From Variovorax brevis (lineage in GTDB: Bacteria > Pseudomonadota > Gammaproteobacteria > Burkholderiales > Burkholderiaceae_C), in NCBI RefSeq assembly GCF_030317105.1, contig NZ_JASZYG010000018.1, positions 22,678-86,677 on the forward strand: a DNA stretch of 64,000 nucleotides, written 5' to 3'. How positions within the stretch are numbered: the first letter of the stretch is position 1; each line of letters begins with the position of its first letter. The position numbers and the translations under genes are program-made. The notes below the pieces were generated by a model, which saw only the letters and a list, made by a program, of their open reading frames with translations, was not told the origin of the DNA and made no database searches. Of the stretch, positions 47,829 through 57,145 are shown piece after piece.

Positions 47829-48824
47829 ATGACCACGCTGATTACAGGTGCCGGCATCATCGGATGCCACACGGCCCGCATACTGGCCGACCGAGGCGAG
47901 GACGTCTTGCTGCTGGATCTGCGCCCGGCGCGCGAGGCCATCGCGACGATCGTGAACAGCCCGAGGGTGCACGTCGTGGAGGCCGACGTGGCCGATTTCG
48001 CGCAGCTGTCCGATCTCGTTGTCGCGCACGGTGTTCGGCGCATCGTGCACACCGCTGCCCTGCTATCGACCGCGATTCGTGCGAATCCGCGCAAGGGCAT
48101 CGAAGTCAATGTGATGGGCGTGGCGAACGTGCTGGAGTTGGCACGTCAGCACGCGCTGGAGCGGGTGGTCATCGCCAGTTCGACCACCGTGGGCTATCCG
48201 ACCTTTGGCGAGTTCGATGGACCCGCCTTTCCCGAAGACTTCGCGCTCAGGTCCATCAGCCATCGTCCGGGCTCCATCTATGCGGCGACCAAGGTCACCG
48301 CAGAACACCTGGCGTTGCTCTATCGCGACCTTTACCGCGTGAGCACGGTATCACTGCGCTATGCCGCTGTCATCGGTGGCTGGCGCGGGCCCGGGACGTC
48401 GGTGCCGGGACGGGTGCTGTCATCGCTGGCGACGCCCGCTTCCTTGGGGCAGGTGTCGGTCATCGAGGACCCGTACGTCGTCTGGCGCGGTGGTGAAGAA
48501 TTCATCGACGCGCGTGACTGCGCCATCGCCAATGTGGATGCGCTCGACGCGGCCGATCCCGCGCAAGGCGTGTACAGCATCGGACTCGGCCACCTCTGCA
48601 GCTTCAAGGACTTCGAGCAGGCCGTCCGTCTGCTGTATCCGTCCTTGCAGGTCGAACTGCGCATCGAACCTCAAGGTGGCTTTGCAGGGTTTCCCCACGT
48701 GCGCCATGCGGCCTCCGACATCAGCGCTGCAGCGCGCGAGCTGGGCTGGCGCCCCTTGTTCTCGCTGGCCGAGTCGGTCGCGCATTTCGCACCGCTATGC
48801 ACGACGTCGACGCCGTACAGCTGA
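47829..48824 (+). CDS. NAD-dependent epimerase/dehydratase-family protein
   Basis: 331 residues. The Rossmann motif TTLITGAGIIGCHTARIL (GxGIIG), VIASSTTVGY and the YxxxK pair SIYAATKVTAEHLAL are those of extended SDR enzymes. The substrate part (LRYAAVIGGWRGPGTSVPGR) is typical of sugar or hydroxy-acid epimerases. It lies 27 bases after the Bug gene, in the same operon. Confidence 0.85.
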   Translation: MTTLITGAGIIGCHTARILADRGEDVLLLDLRPAREAIATIVNSPRVHVVEADVADFAQLSDLVVAHGVRRIVHTAALLSTAIRANPRKGIEVNVMGVANVLELARQHALERVVIASSTTVGYPTFGEFDGPAFPEDFALRSISHRPGSIYAATKVTAEHLALLYRDLYRVSTVSLRYAAVIGGWRGPGTSVPGRVLSSLATPASLGQVSVIEDPYVVWRGGEEFIDARDCAIANVDALDAADPAQGVYSIGLGHLCSFKDFEQAVRLLYPSLQVELRIEPQGGFAGFPHVRHAASDISAAARELGWRPLFSLAESVAHFAPLCTTSTPYS

Positions 48825-48874
48825 CAGTCGGGGCTACCCGCCCCATTCAAAACGAACTCTCAGGGGACGTTTCC

Positions 48875-49626
48875 ATGATCAATCAACCCCCTTCAAAGGG
48901 CAGCCTTCCGGTCGCCTGCGTGACCGGCGCCGCACAAGGCATCGGCCTTGCCACGGCCAAGCGCCTCGCGCAAGACGGCTTCCACGTGGTGGCCATCGAC
49001 CGCTCCAGGGACCAACTGGAGGCTGAAGTCGCGACCTTGGTCGCGCAAGGCCTGGCGGCCGAGGCCGCCGCGCTCGACATTTGTGACCGCGTCGCCGTCA
49101 TCGAAGCACTCGATCGGCAGCCGCGCGTGGACGCGATGGTGTGCGCGGCTGGCATCTACAAAGATGCTCGCCTTCTCGAACTCACCGACGAATCCTTCCG
49201 GCGGATGCTCGAAGTCAATGTCATGGGCACCTTCATCCCCGCACAAGAGGCAGCTCGCCGCATGCGCGCGGGCAGGCGCATCGTCACCGTCTCCTCGCGG
49301 GGAGCCCTGGGCGGCACGCGCTTCGCCCACTATGTGGCATCCAAGGCCGCGGTGGTCGGACTGACGCGCGCCATGGCCATGGAGTTGAGGGATGCGCAGA
49401 TCGCGGTGAACTCGGTAGCACCCGGCTTCACCGACACGCCGATGACGCGCTCTGCGCCTGAGGAAATGTTCTCGGCTTGGGAGCAACAGGAGCCTTCCGG
49501 CAAGGCCGCGAGCCCGGACTTCATTGCAACGCCATCACCTTCCTGTGCGCGCCGGGCACGCAGTTCATCACGGGCCAGACCTTGTACGTGGACGGTGGAA
49601 AATCGCTCGGCGCACTGGGAATTTGA
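48875..49626 (+). pseudogene. Short-chain dehydrogenase with a frameshift near 49530
   Basis: From ATG 48875: VACVTGAAQGIGLATAKRLA (TGxxxGIG), MVCAAGIYKDARLL (N/CAG motif), VTVSSRGALGG with the catalytic Ser, and HYVASKAAVVGLTRAMAMEL with YxxSK-like HYVASK. The frame then goes wrong after EPSGKAASPDF. The expected tail NAITFLCAPGTQFITGQTLY and VDGGKSLGALGI sits in the next frame, ending at 49626. One missing base at about 49530 explains it. Either a real pseudogene or a sequence error. Confidence 0.8.
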
Positions 49627-49714
49627 ATCGCAGTGGGCACGATCACCTCAGCGGTCACCCCTCTGCGTCAAAGCAGTGCTCGGGAACGTGCGCGTTCGTG
49701 AACTGCCGTCCCGA

Positions 49715-49909
49715 TCACAGCGAAACGCCACCTGAGGTCCGTGACACGCCACCACTGCCCACCAGATCTGACACAGTCAATTTCTCTCGCGGCGGGGCGA
49801 ACACCACCTCAACAAACTTGATACGAACTTCACGTTCCTTCAGATAAGCAATTGCCCCGTTTCTCGCCTTGGGCGCGACGCGCTCGTCGCGGTTGAATGC
49901 ACTCTTCAT
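49715..49909 (-). CDS. Possible small hypothetical protein (64 aa)
   Basis: MKSAFNRDERVAPKARNGAI... with VRIKFVEVVFAPPREKLTVS. Lies between the SDR and FAD-oxidase genes on the opposite strand. No homology known to me; weak evidence. Confidence 0.3.
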   Translation of the reverse strand: MKSAFNRDERVAPKARNGAIAYLKEREVRIKFVEVVFAPPREKLTVSDLVGSGGVSRTSGGVSL

Positions 49910-49994
49910 TCCAACACTCCCACACCCCCTTTTTTCAACTTTACCTGGACCCGATCGCTCCATGTCGAGCGGCCCTGCCGGGATGACACGCGCC

Positions 49995-51425
49995 ATGGAC
50001 ACTCAACTCGAAACCACATCCGTACCCGCGCGCCAGCGCATCGAATCCTTGCGCTCGCAGATGTCCGAACTGAACGACAGCGCCCTGTTCATTTCCGGCG
50101 CTGACGCCGATGAGCGCTTCTGCGTGGACTTCAGCGGAGGCCGCGGTGCGCCGCTGGCCGTATTGAGGCCTGCGTCGCCGGACCATGCGGCGCGGGCCGT
50201 AAGGGCTGCCCACTCGCTTGATTTGCCCATCGTCATCCAGGGTGGCATGACGGGCCTCGTGGGCGCCGGTGTGCCGCAGGCGGGCGAGGTGGTGCTGTCG
50301 CTCGAGCGCCTGAACCTCATCGAGGAGATCGACGAAGCCAACCTCACCATGACGGTGCAAGCCGGCGTGAAACTCCAAGAGGCGCAACAAGCCGCGGAGG
50401 CCGTGGGACTGATGCTGCCGATTGACATCGGCAGCAAGGGCTCGTGCCATGTGGGCGGCGTGGTGGCCACCAACGCGGGCGGCAACCGGGTGCTGCGCTT
50501 TGGCATGGCAAGAAGCTCGGTGCTCGGCATGGAAGTGGTGTTGCCTGACGGCAGTGTTATTCGCCATTTGGGCAAGGTGATGAAGGACAACGCCGGCTAT
50601 GACCTGAAGCAACTCTTCATCGGCAGCGAGGGCACGCTGGGCGTCATTACCCGGTTGGTGTTTGCCCTCCAGCCCTTGCCGCGCTCTCGCCAGACGGCGC
50701 TCGTCAGCGTGCAGAGCTTCGCTCAGGCCGTGGCGCTGCTCAAGCACGCCCGCCACCGGCTGGGTCCCCGTCTCACCAGCTTTGAAGTCATGTGGCGGGA
50801 CTTCTTTGACACCGTCACCACACAACTGCGAATCGGCCGCCAGCCCTTTGCCGAACCCGGCTCGCACCTGATCCTTTTGGAATCGATGGGGCAGGATCCG
50901 GATGCCGACGACGAGCGGTTCAATGAAACGCTGGGCGACTTCCTGTCGGTTTCGGAGGGCGCGGACGCCGTCGTGGCGCGCTCCTTGGCCGAAGCGGCCG
51001 AGTTGTGGGCCATTCGCGAGTCGTCCGGAGAGGCCGCGGCGGCAGTGAGGCCCTATGTTGGCTTCGACATCAGCCTCCCGATCGGTGCGATGGACGACTG
51101 GGTGCGCCAAACCCACGAGGGCCTCGCCGGCATCGGCATCGACAAGGTCCAGACCTACGGCCACCTGGGCGACGGCAACCTCCATCTGGTGGCGGGCTAC
51201 GGCAGCGACCAGCCAGACATGAAGTCGCGCATCTATGACTTGGTGCATGCATCCGTCGGCGCACTGGGCGGATCGGTGTCCGGCGAGCACGGCATCGGCT
51301 TCTTCAAGAAGTCGTACCTGGCGATGAGCCGTTCAGACGAAGAGATCGCGCTGATGCGCGCCATCAAGCGGGCCATCGACCCACGCGCCTTGCTCAACCG
51401 CGGCCGGGTTTTCGACCCGGCCTGA
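49995..51425 (+). CDS. FAD-binding oxidoreductase, GlcD/D-2-hydroxyacid dehydrogenase type
   Basis: About 476 residues (starts at 49962 or 49983 also possible). VIQGGMTGLVGAGVPQAGEV and GSKGSCHVGGVVATNAGGNR form the FAD-binding PCMH domain; RHLGKVMKDNAGYDLKQLFI and GSEGTLGVITRLV are the VAO-family motifs. The C-terminal substrate-binding domain carries TYGHLGDGNLHL and SGEHGIGFFKKSYL, with the metal/substrate His residues. It oxidises a D-2-hydroxyacid such as D-lactate, glycolate or 2-hydroxyglutarate and passes electrons to an acceptor. Confidence 0.9.
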   Translation: MDTQLETTSVPARQRIESLRSQMSELNDSALFISGADADERFCVDFSGGRGAPLAVLRPASPDHAARAVRAAHSLDLPIVIQGGMTGLVGAGVPQAGEVVLSLERLNLIEEIDEANLTMTVQAGVKLQEAQQAAEAVGLMLPIDIGSKGSCHVGGVVATNAGGNRVLRFGMARSSVLGMEVVLPDGSVIRHLGKVMKDNAGYDLKQLFIGSEGTLGVITRLVFALQPLPRSRQTALVSVQSFAQAVALLKHARHRLGPRLTSFEVMWRDFFDTVTTQLRIGRQPFAEPGSHLILLESMGQDPDADDERFNETLGDFLSVSEGADAVVARSLAEAAELWAIRESSGEAAAAVRPYVGFDISLPIGAMDDWVRQTHEGLAGIGIDKVQTYGHLGDGNLHLVAGYGSDQPDMKSRIYDLVHASVGALGGSVSGEHGIGFFKKSYLAMSRSDEEIALMRAIKRAIDPRALLNRGRVFDPA

Positions 51426-51475
51426 ACGCCAATCAGGCGCGTCTTTTTTCTTTTCCTACTCACAAAGGTATCGAC

Positions 51476-52462
51476 ATGGCATTTCGTTTTTCCCCCTCCT
51501 TGGCGCGCATGGCGCGCCACGTCCTGGCCGCCGGCGCGCTGCTCGCCGCAGGTCTTGCATCGGCCGACGACGGAAAACCGATCCGCGTGCTGGTGGGCTT
51601 TCCCGCCGGTGGCGGAACCGACGTGGTGGCGCGCCTGCTATCCGACAAGCTCAAGGACGAACTGGGCACCGCGGTGGTCGTGGACAACCGGCCAGGCGCC
51701 GGCGGACAGGTGGCTGCACTTGCGCTGAAGAGCGCGCCGGCAGACGGCAGCGTTTTCTTCCTGACCAATGATCACACCGTCTCCATCGTCCCCCTCGTCA
51801 TGAAGAATCCGGGCTTCAATACGGCCAGGGATTTCGCGCCCGTGGTCGGCTTCGCCAGCTACGCCAGCGTTCTGGTCTTGAGCGCTGGCACGCCCGCAAA
51901 GGACTTCAAGGAGTACGTCGCCTGGGTGCGCAAGGAAGGTGGCAAGAGCAGCGTTGGCATCCCTGCGCCGGCCTCGCTGCCGGAGTTCATAACGACATCC
52001 ATCGGCAAGAAGAACAATCTGGACTTGGTGGCCGCACCCTATCGCGGCAGCGCCCCGATGCTGGCCGACATGATGGGCAACCAGATCCCTGCAGGTATTT
52101 CGGCGATCAATGACTTCGTCGAGTCACACAAGGCCGGCAAGATCCGCATGGTCGCGGCGAGCGGAAAGACGCGCCCCAGCCTGTTCCCGGATGTCCCCAC
52201 GTTTGGGGAACTCGGCATGGTGGGCTTCGAGAATTCTCCCTTCTATGCGGTGTATGCACCCGCCGGCACGCCTTCTGCGGTCATCGATCGATTCTCCGCC
52301 GCCATGAAGAAAGTCCTCGAGATGCCCGCGGTGCGTGAACGTATGACCGCGTTGGGCCTGACAATCGAGTACCTGAACGCCCCGCAACTGGCGGCGCGCG
52401 AGAAGACTTATTCCGAAGCCTGGGGCACGCTCATCAAGGCCAGCGGCTACGTGCCGCAGTGA
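51476..52462 (+). CDS. Bug/TctC-family periplasmic solute-binding protein 2
   Basis: 328 residues. The signal peptide ends GLASADD; IRVLVGFPAGGGTDVVARLL and AVVVDNRPGAGGQVAALALK are the diagnostic motifs, followed by LVAAPYRGSAPMLADMMGNQ. Same family as 46798 but clearly divergent in sequence, so a different ligand or transporter is likely. It follows the FAD oxidase by 50 bases. Confidence 0.9.
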   Translation: MAFRFSPSLARMARHVLAAGALLAAGLASADDGKPIRVLVGFPAGGGTDVVARLLSDKLKDELGTAVVVDNRPGAGGQVAALALKSAPADGSVFFLTNDHTVSIVPLVMKNPGFNTARDFAPVVGFASYASVLVLSAGTPAKDFKEYVAWVRKEGGKSSVGIPAPASLPEFITTSIGKKNNLDLVAAPYRGSAPMLADMMGNQIPAGISAINDFVESHKAGKIRMVAASGKTRPSLFPDVPTFGELGMVGFENSPFYAVYAPAGTPSAVIDRFSAAMKKVLEMPAVRERMTALGLTIEYLNAPQLAAREKTYSEAWGTLIKASGYVPQ

Positions 52463-52583
52463 TGGGCGGTCGCCGTCGTCTCGACCGGGCAGCAATCACA
52501 TCGAAGCCCGACTCGACCTTGCCGTGGCGATAAGCGACAGATAGACTTAATCCTCACCATCGCAACGGTGAACGGAGGAAGTC

Positions 52584-52865
52584 ATGAACGTCAGCCTTTT
52601 TGTTGTCTGTGCCGTGGCCCTAACAAGCTCGCAACTTGCACTCGCGCAAGATGCAGATGCACCTGCAAGCAGATCGCGGGCCGAAGTTCGAGCCGAAGCC
52701 GAACTTTGGAGCGAGGCGGGCCTAGCGGAAATCTACAGAGGCAACATGGGGCCTGAGGTAGTCTTCTCTCCACAGTTTGAACAGGCGCTGCGAACCTATG
52801 CAGCCTTGCGCGCATCGCCGCGCTATCAAGAGCTCGTACGCAAGCTGAGCGGCGCCCCGGGCTGA
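52584..52865 (+). CDS. DUF4148-like exported small protein
   Basis: 93 residues. The signal peptide MNVSLFVVCAVALTSSQLAL ends AQD; the mature part SRSRAEVRAEAELWSEAGLA carries the DUF4148 R-A-E-V-R-A-E core. RBS GGAGG precedes ATG 52584. Periplasmic; function unknown, common in Burkholderiales. Confidence 0.75.
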   Translation: MNVSLFVVCAVALTSSQLALAQDADAPASRSRAEVRAEAELWSEAGLAEIYRGNMGPEVVFSPQFEQALRTYAALRASPRYQELVRKLSGAPG

Positions 52866-53053
52866 GCCGGGCGGCGCGCACGCGCGCTCGTCCTCCTTGT
52901 CATCTTGCGAATTCGATGTTGACGGCGATTGCCGCCGACTTAGCCCTGCGCGGGCCGGCGGCACGCAACGCAAAGCAACGGACCATCCCGCCTGTTCGTC
53001 GATCGCATCTGCCCCGTGCCAAAGCGGTCGGCGCTGTTTGACACGTTTGCCCG

Positions 53054-53200
53054 CTACCAGCGTACCTCTACGCCAAGCGAGGCCTGCACCGAGAACTTGA
53101 CCGTCGCTTCGCCGTCGATGCTCCAGAGGTGCCCGATCTCACTGTAGAGGCTGCTCGTAGGCGTCAGCGCCAGCGGCCACCTCGGCGGCGCTGTAATCGC
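53054..53200 (-). pseudogene. 3' remnant of a duplicated autotransporter
   Basis: The encoded tail LALTPTSSLYSEIGHLWSID followed by FSVQASLGVEVRW matches the end of the 36527 autotransporter (LALTPTSSLYGEIGHLWDIG ... LGIKVRW). The homology, with a small deletion, covers about 140 bp and no more. It is a leftover of an old duplication or of gene conversion between two autotransporter loci. Confidence 0.75.
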
Positions 53201-53639
53201 TCTCGCTTTCAATCGATAGCGTTTTCCGCCCGGCGACGAAGGTGACACTCAAATGACAACAGAAATGTCAAGCTGTTCGCTTCGGGATCGAGTGCAATTT
53301 GCCGGCTCCGAAGTCGGCGGTTCCATGCTTCGTCTTGTGCGGCTGTTGCACGATATGGGCGAGCAGCCGATGCTGCACATCACGGCCTATGTACCGCGGG
53401 GCGCAATCGTATCCTCATGGAGATACCGGCTGCCAGAGCGCCGGGCAGATCGTTCACGATCCCAGCAGTAGTGCGCAGGAGTCGCTCCGCCGCTCGCATG
53501 CAGCCGAATTACGACTGCACTACCTTGTGACCGGCCGTAGATGATGCGGGCGCCTTCAAACTTGGAAGACCGGAATCTGTCGACCAGCGTGAATTCGACC
53601 CGCGCCCGGGAACAACCGCAATCGCTGCGAAGGCGCAGT
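53201..53639. other. No gene seen
   Basis: About 440 bases with only short frames; one plus-strand 72-codon frame from 53253 has no credible features. Confidence 0.4.
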
Positions 53640-53710
53640 TCGTGGCCTCGACCTCAAAGGCCGTAACGGGCCCATCAGCGACTTACGTGGCCCAGCTCGA
53701 TGCTGAGGGA
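53640..53710 (+). repeat. Diverged direct repeat, left copy
   Basis: GGGCCCATCAGCGACT and CTCGATGCTG recur in the same order at about 57910-57950. Both copies encode a tail of the type L-K-x-R-x-GPISD. The pair brackets the HNH / HExxH / small-membrane-protein block. Confidence 0.5.
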
Positions 53711-53724
53711 GGGCGTGATGAGAG

Positions 53725-54540
53725 ATGGATCGGCAAAGGCAGCAATCGGCGGCTATAACCCGACGTAAGACAACTGCCGCTCCTTACGTGACACGCAATC
53801 ACACACCCATCGCGCTTGGCTCGCGCTTCGGACGCCTCATCGTCGAAGCGCTGGTGGAGGGCGGGCCGCGCCATCGCTACAGCTGCGTGTGCGACTGCGG
53901 CAACACCGCCCCCAGCGTGCGAGCGGCCTACCTCAGGAAAGGCGTCACCCGGAGTTGCGGCTGTCTCCAGGAGGATATGTACGCAGGCCGCAGGGCCAAA
54001 CCTCCAGCCCTGGCTATTGGCAGCACCTACGGTCGCCTCACCGTGACGGGCGCCTACAAGCGAGACCACCAGGGTCTCTGGCACTACCACGTGAAATGCG
54101 AGTGCGGCACGATCAAGACAGTGCGCGAGGACAACCTCAAGAGCGGCAATACCTCCAGCTGCGGGTGCGCGAAGCGGGGATCACGCACCCACCCGAGAGG
54201 CAGCGCTGAAAGCGCCATCACCTACATCTTCATCGCATACAGGCGCGGCGCGCTCCGGCGCGGCCACCCTTGGGAACTCACGCGCGGGCAGCTGGCGGCG
54301 CTGATCGTGGGCGACTGCCACTACTGCGGCGCACCACCAGCCACGCTTAAGAAGACTACGCTGGGCCCGTTCCTGTGGAACGGCATCGACCGGCTGCAGA
54401 ACGACCAAGGCTACGCACCCGCCAACCTTGTCACCTGCTGCCGCACTTGCAACACTGCGAAGAACACCATGACGGTGGAGGCCTTTGCGCATTGGGTGCA
54501 GCGCATCGCCAGCAAGGTGCATCACTGGCATCCGACATGA
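53725..54540 (+). CDS. HNH endonuclease with two N-terminal zinc-ribbon modules
   Basis: 271 residues. Residues 30-85 and 95-150 are a repeated module: a G-S/T-x(1,2)-GRL/GRLTV start, then CVCDCGN...SCGC and CECGT...SCGC, each a four-cysteine zinc site. The C-terminal third is an HNH domain: CHYCGAPP, NGIDRLQNDQGYAPANLVTC, CRTCNTAKNTM. Tandem ribbon modules plus HNH occur in phage homing endonucleases, where the ribbons recognise DNA. The gene should cut a specific site and so promote its own spread. Confidence 0.85.
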   Translation: MDRQRQQSAAITRRKTTAAPYVTRNHTPIALGSRFGRLIVEALVEGGPRHRYSCVCDCGNTAPSVRAAYLRKGVTRSCGCLQEDMYAGRRAKPPALAIGSTYGRLTVTGAYKRDHQGLWHYHVKCECGTIKTVREDNLKSGNTSSCGCAKRGSRTHPRGSAESAITYIFIAYRRGALRRGHPWELTRGQLAALIVGDCHYCGAPPATLKKTTLGPFLWNGIDRLQNDQGYAPANLVTCCRTCNTAKNTMTVEAFAHWVQRIASKVHHWHPT

Positions 54541-54764
54541 AAAGGCGGCAATCGGGCGCCAGGAACAGCCATTTAATCTGGATGCCAGAAAGCGGCCGCT
54601 CGACGCCGCTCTCGACCCTTCGGCGACATCCAGATCGAGCCGCCAGAAAACTGCCGCTCGGACCTCATGCAGGGTCGCCCGAAGGAGGACAAGCACCAGA
54701 GGGCTGATGCCTAGCTTCCGAAATGCCCCGGTCGGAAAACGGTCGAACACGGAGGCCTCGACGA

Positions 54765-57119
54765 TCAAGGGGGAAGACGGGTAATTGCTTCGAAGGTTGC
54801 GACGTCGTTGTAGTAGCGGCGAACGGTCCAGACGAGGAAGCCCGGCGGACTCCAATCCTGCTGGCGTTGTTCGTTCGACATGCCGAAGATCGGAATGCCA
54901 AGCTCCTTCGCGACGGCCGGCACCCCGAACAAATCAAGCAGTCCTCGACCCGCGTCTTCTTCGCCGAACCTGAACGGCCTGAAGAGCCCAACTTCCGGTA
55001 GCGGACCTATGCCGATGGGATAGGCAAGCATTACCGCGGAGCTCGTGGCATCGTCTAGGGCCGACGGTAGCCACGCAAGCCACTCCCAGGCCGGCGTGAG
55101 CGCCTCCAAAATCTCGTCGGCGTCAATATCGATCAAGATGCTTAGCGGCATGCCGCCGAGCACGGCGAGCCAGGGGCCACATTCTTCGCGAAACGACCGC
55201 GACATCACCTTGCCGGACAGCTGCACCCGACATGGCGACATGCTGCCCAACCACAAGAGGCTCGAGGGCTCATCGATCAGATGAACCTTTAGGCCGATGC
55301 TTTCGCCGTTACCGAGATAGCATTGCTGCTGCAGATAACACACCGTTCGATCGGGGTTCGCGGCATCGAGCGCCTCGGAATCAACGCCTGCATGATTGCG
55401 CAGAAAATCGTCTTTCAGTTCGATCGTGACGGGCATGTGCCCTTCGGCACGAGCGATACGTTGGTAAGCCGCCCAGTCCTCTTTGATGTTCGCCAGCACA
55501 GTGATGCTCGTTTCGCGAGGCGATCCCAGCACGATGCGGTCACCGATGGACGAGCTATCCCGTACATTCGCGTCCGGCGGTGAGACGAGATTGCTCAACC
55601 TCTTCTGCAGAAAGGTGTCGAAGAACTGAGGCACTGATTGACCTGAAAAGTTGATGGTGTCAGCTATGCGCCATGGTGCCACTTGCAATGCACCACCCTC
55701 GAACGCCAACGCGTACAACGCATATGTCCCAAACGAAGAATGCAGTGCTTGAGCGGCCAAGACCGGGACCAAAAGGTTTCGACCGATAGTCCCATTTGCG
55801 TAGGATATGTTGAGCGGCCCCGATAGACAGCTCAGCCGGAAATCGTTCGGATCAAAGAAGTTCGAGAACTCCGGCGCATTCGAGTGGCTGAGGTTCAATA
55901 TGGGATCGTGAAGAAATCCGATCCCGCTTTGCTTCTTGTGGTGTAGCAATGCCTGGATGTTGGAGACGATCTCGTAGAGAGAGACATCCCTCATGAGGTG
56001 TGCCAATCCATCTACCGGCGTAAACCTCATCCGCGAAACGGCCTCGAATTCAAAGTAATCGCCGATCGGGATGAAGTCATGATCCGTAGAGGTCCGTAGT
56101 TCAGCGGTCGATTTCAGGCGCTCACGATAGTCGAGGAAAACCTGCCGGCTGTTTGTCCAGCGGTCGTCGATATCCGCCAAGGAAATCAGACCTGTTGCAT
56201 TCACGGCGTCGATCAAATCTCGAAAGCGGAGCGGAGGGCACCAGTCGACAGATGTGAGTGTTTCGTTTGATGGCGGCGCGACGGGAAAGTAAACGTCCAA
56301 AGCAAGGTCCACGCAAATGAGGACCGAGACATAGAACGATTGCACGCCACGGCCTTGCATCGCCTGCGCGAATTGATCGTCACTGCTCGTCTTATACAGT
56401 TCGCGTAGAGCGTAGTGTATGGCTGCGTAGTAGGGCGTCGCTTGCAGATCGGAAAAGCGCTTCGTTCGCTCGGCCTCTGAGTGCCCGAAGTTGTCGAGGT
56501 AGAAAACCTCAAACAACACAGCCTGCGATTCCAGAAGCTGCTCTGTCGAGATCGCATCATCGAATGCCGGCCACGCGCCAGATAGCAGCGACGGGGATTC
56601 GTGATCAGCTCGGCCGTCGCGGCGATTGAGCAAACAGTTTGCGATTCGACCGATGAGATCGTTGTCTTCGACCCAATGTCTGGACTCGTCCGCGTAATAA
56701 ACGCTGCGCTCCAATAGATCATAGGCGACAGCCCATTCGATCGGCGCCTCGGGACTGCGCGAATTGAGGATCTTCCCGAGGATTGCTTCATAGTCGAAGA
56801 GCGCGCCGCCAGGCGCGGGCGAAAAGCGGTCGGCAATTCGTTCTGCAGAGTTTGGCAACTCGCTTAAGGCCAAGAGGATCTGATGGTCTCGTTCCGACCG
56901 CAGTCGGTTCAGGAAGCTGCCGAAACCGGTTGCGATGTACTGCGCCCAGTGAAAGTTCTCGTGCGCCGACGCCCAAATTTGGTCATTGACACGCCCGCGC
57001 AGACTTTCCTTCCACCGGCGCGAACGCATCTCGAAGTCGGCGTCATTTTCATGACGCGACAGGCAGGAATGAGAATCGAAAGCGGCGTCTCGTCCACCGA
57101 ACCCCGTAGACCGTCGCAT
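54765..57119 (-). CDS. Large protein with HExxH zincin-like motif, unknown function
   Basis: 784 residues. WASAHENFHWAQYIATGFGS holds HENFH (residues 53-57), and a downstream E in STEQLLESQAVLFEVFYLDN (E197) is placed where zincins have their third metal ligand. The rest is long and mostly alpha/beta without a family I know: e.g. YSTF-like loops and DIDADEILEALTPAWEWLAW near the C-terminus. It does not look phage-structural. With the small membrane gene upstream it forms a likely two-gene unit (26-base gap). A protease acting in a defence or toxin context is possible, but this is inference only. Confidence 0.6.
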   Translation of the reverse strand: MRRSTGFGGRDAAFDSHSCLSRHENDADFEMRSRRWKESLRGRVNDQIWASAHENFHWAQYIATGFGSFLNRLRSERDHQILLALSELPNSAERIADRFSPAPGGALFDYEAILGKILNSRSPEAPIEWAVAYDLLERSVYYADESRHWVEDNDLIGRIANCLLNRRDGRADHESPSLLSGAWPAFDDAISTEQLLESQAVLFEVFYLDNFGHSEAERTKRFSDLQATPYYAAIHYALRELYKTSSDDQFAQAMQGRGVQSFYVSVLICVDLALDVYFPVAPPSNETLTSVDWCPPLRFRDLIDAVNATGLISLADIDDRWTNSRQVFLDYRERLKSTAELRTSTDHDFIPIGDYFEFEAVSRMRFTPVDGLAHLMRDVSLYEIVSNIQALLHHKKQSGIGFLHDPILNLSHSNAPEFSNFFDPNDFRLSCLSGPLNISYANGTIGRNLLVPVLAAQALHSSFGTYALYALAFEGGALQVAPWRIADTINFSGQSVPQFFDTFLQKRLSNLVSPPDANVRDSSSIGDRIVLGSPRETSITVLANIKEDWAAYQRIARAEGHMPVTIELKDDFLRNHAGVDSEALDAANPDRTVCYLQQQCYLGNGESIGLKVHLIDEPSSLLWLGSMSPCRVQLSGKVMSRSFREECGPWLAVLGGMPLSILIDIDADEILEALTPAWEWLAWLPSALDDATSSAVMLAYPIGIGPLPEVGLFRPFRFGEEDAGRGLLDLFGVPAVAKELGIPIFGMSNEQRQQDWSPPGFLVWTVRRYYNDVATFEAITRLPP

Positions 57120-57145
57120 GCTGGGCTCGCACTGGTCCGCTCAAC

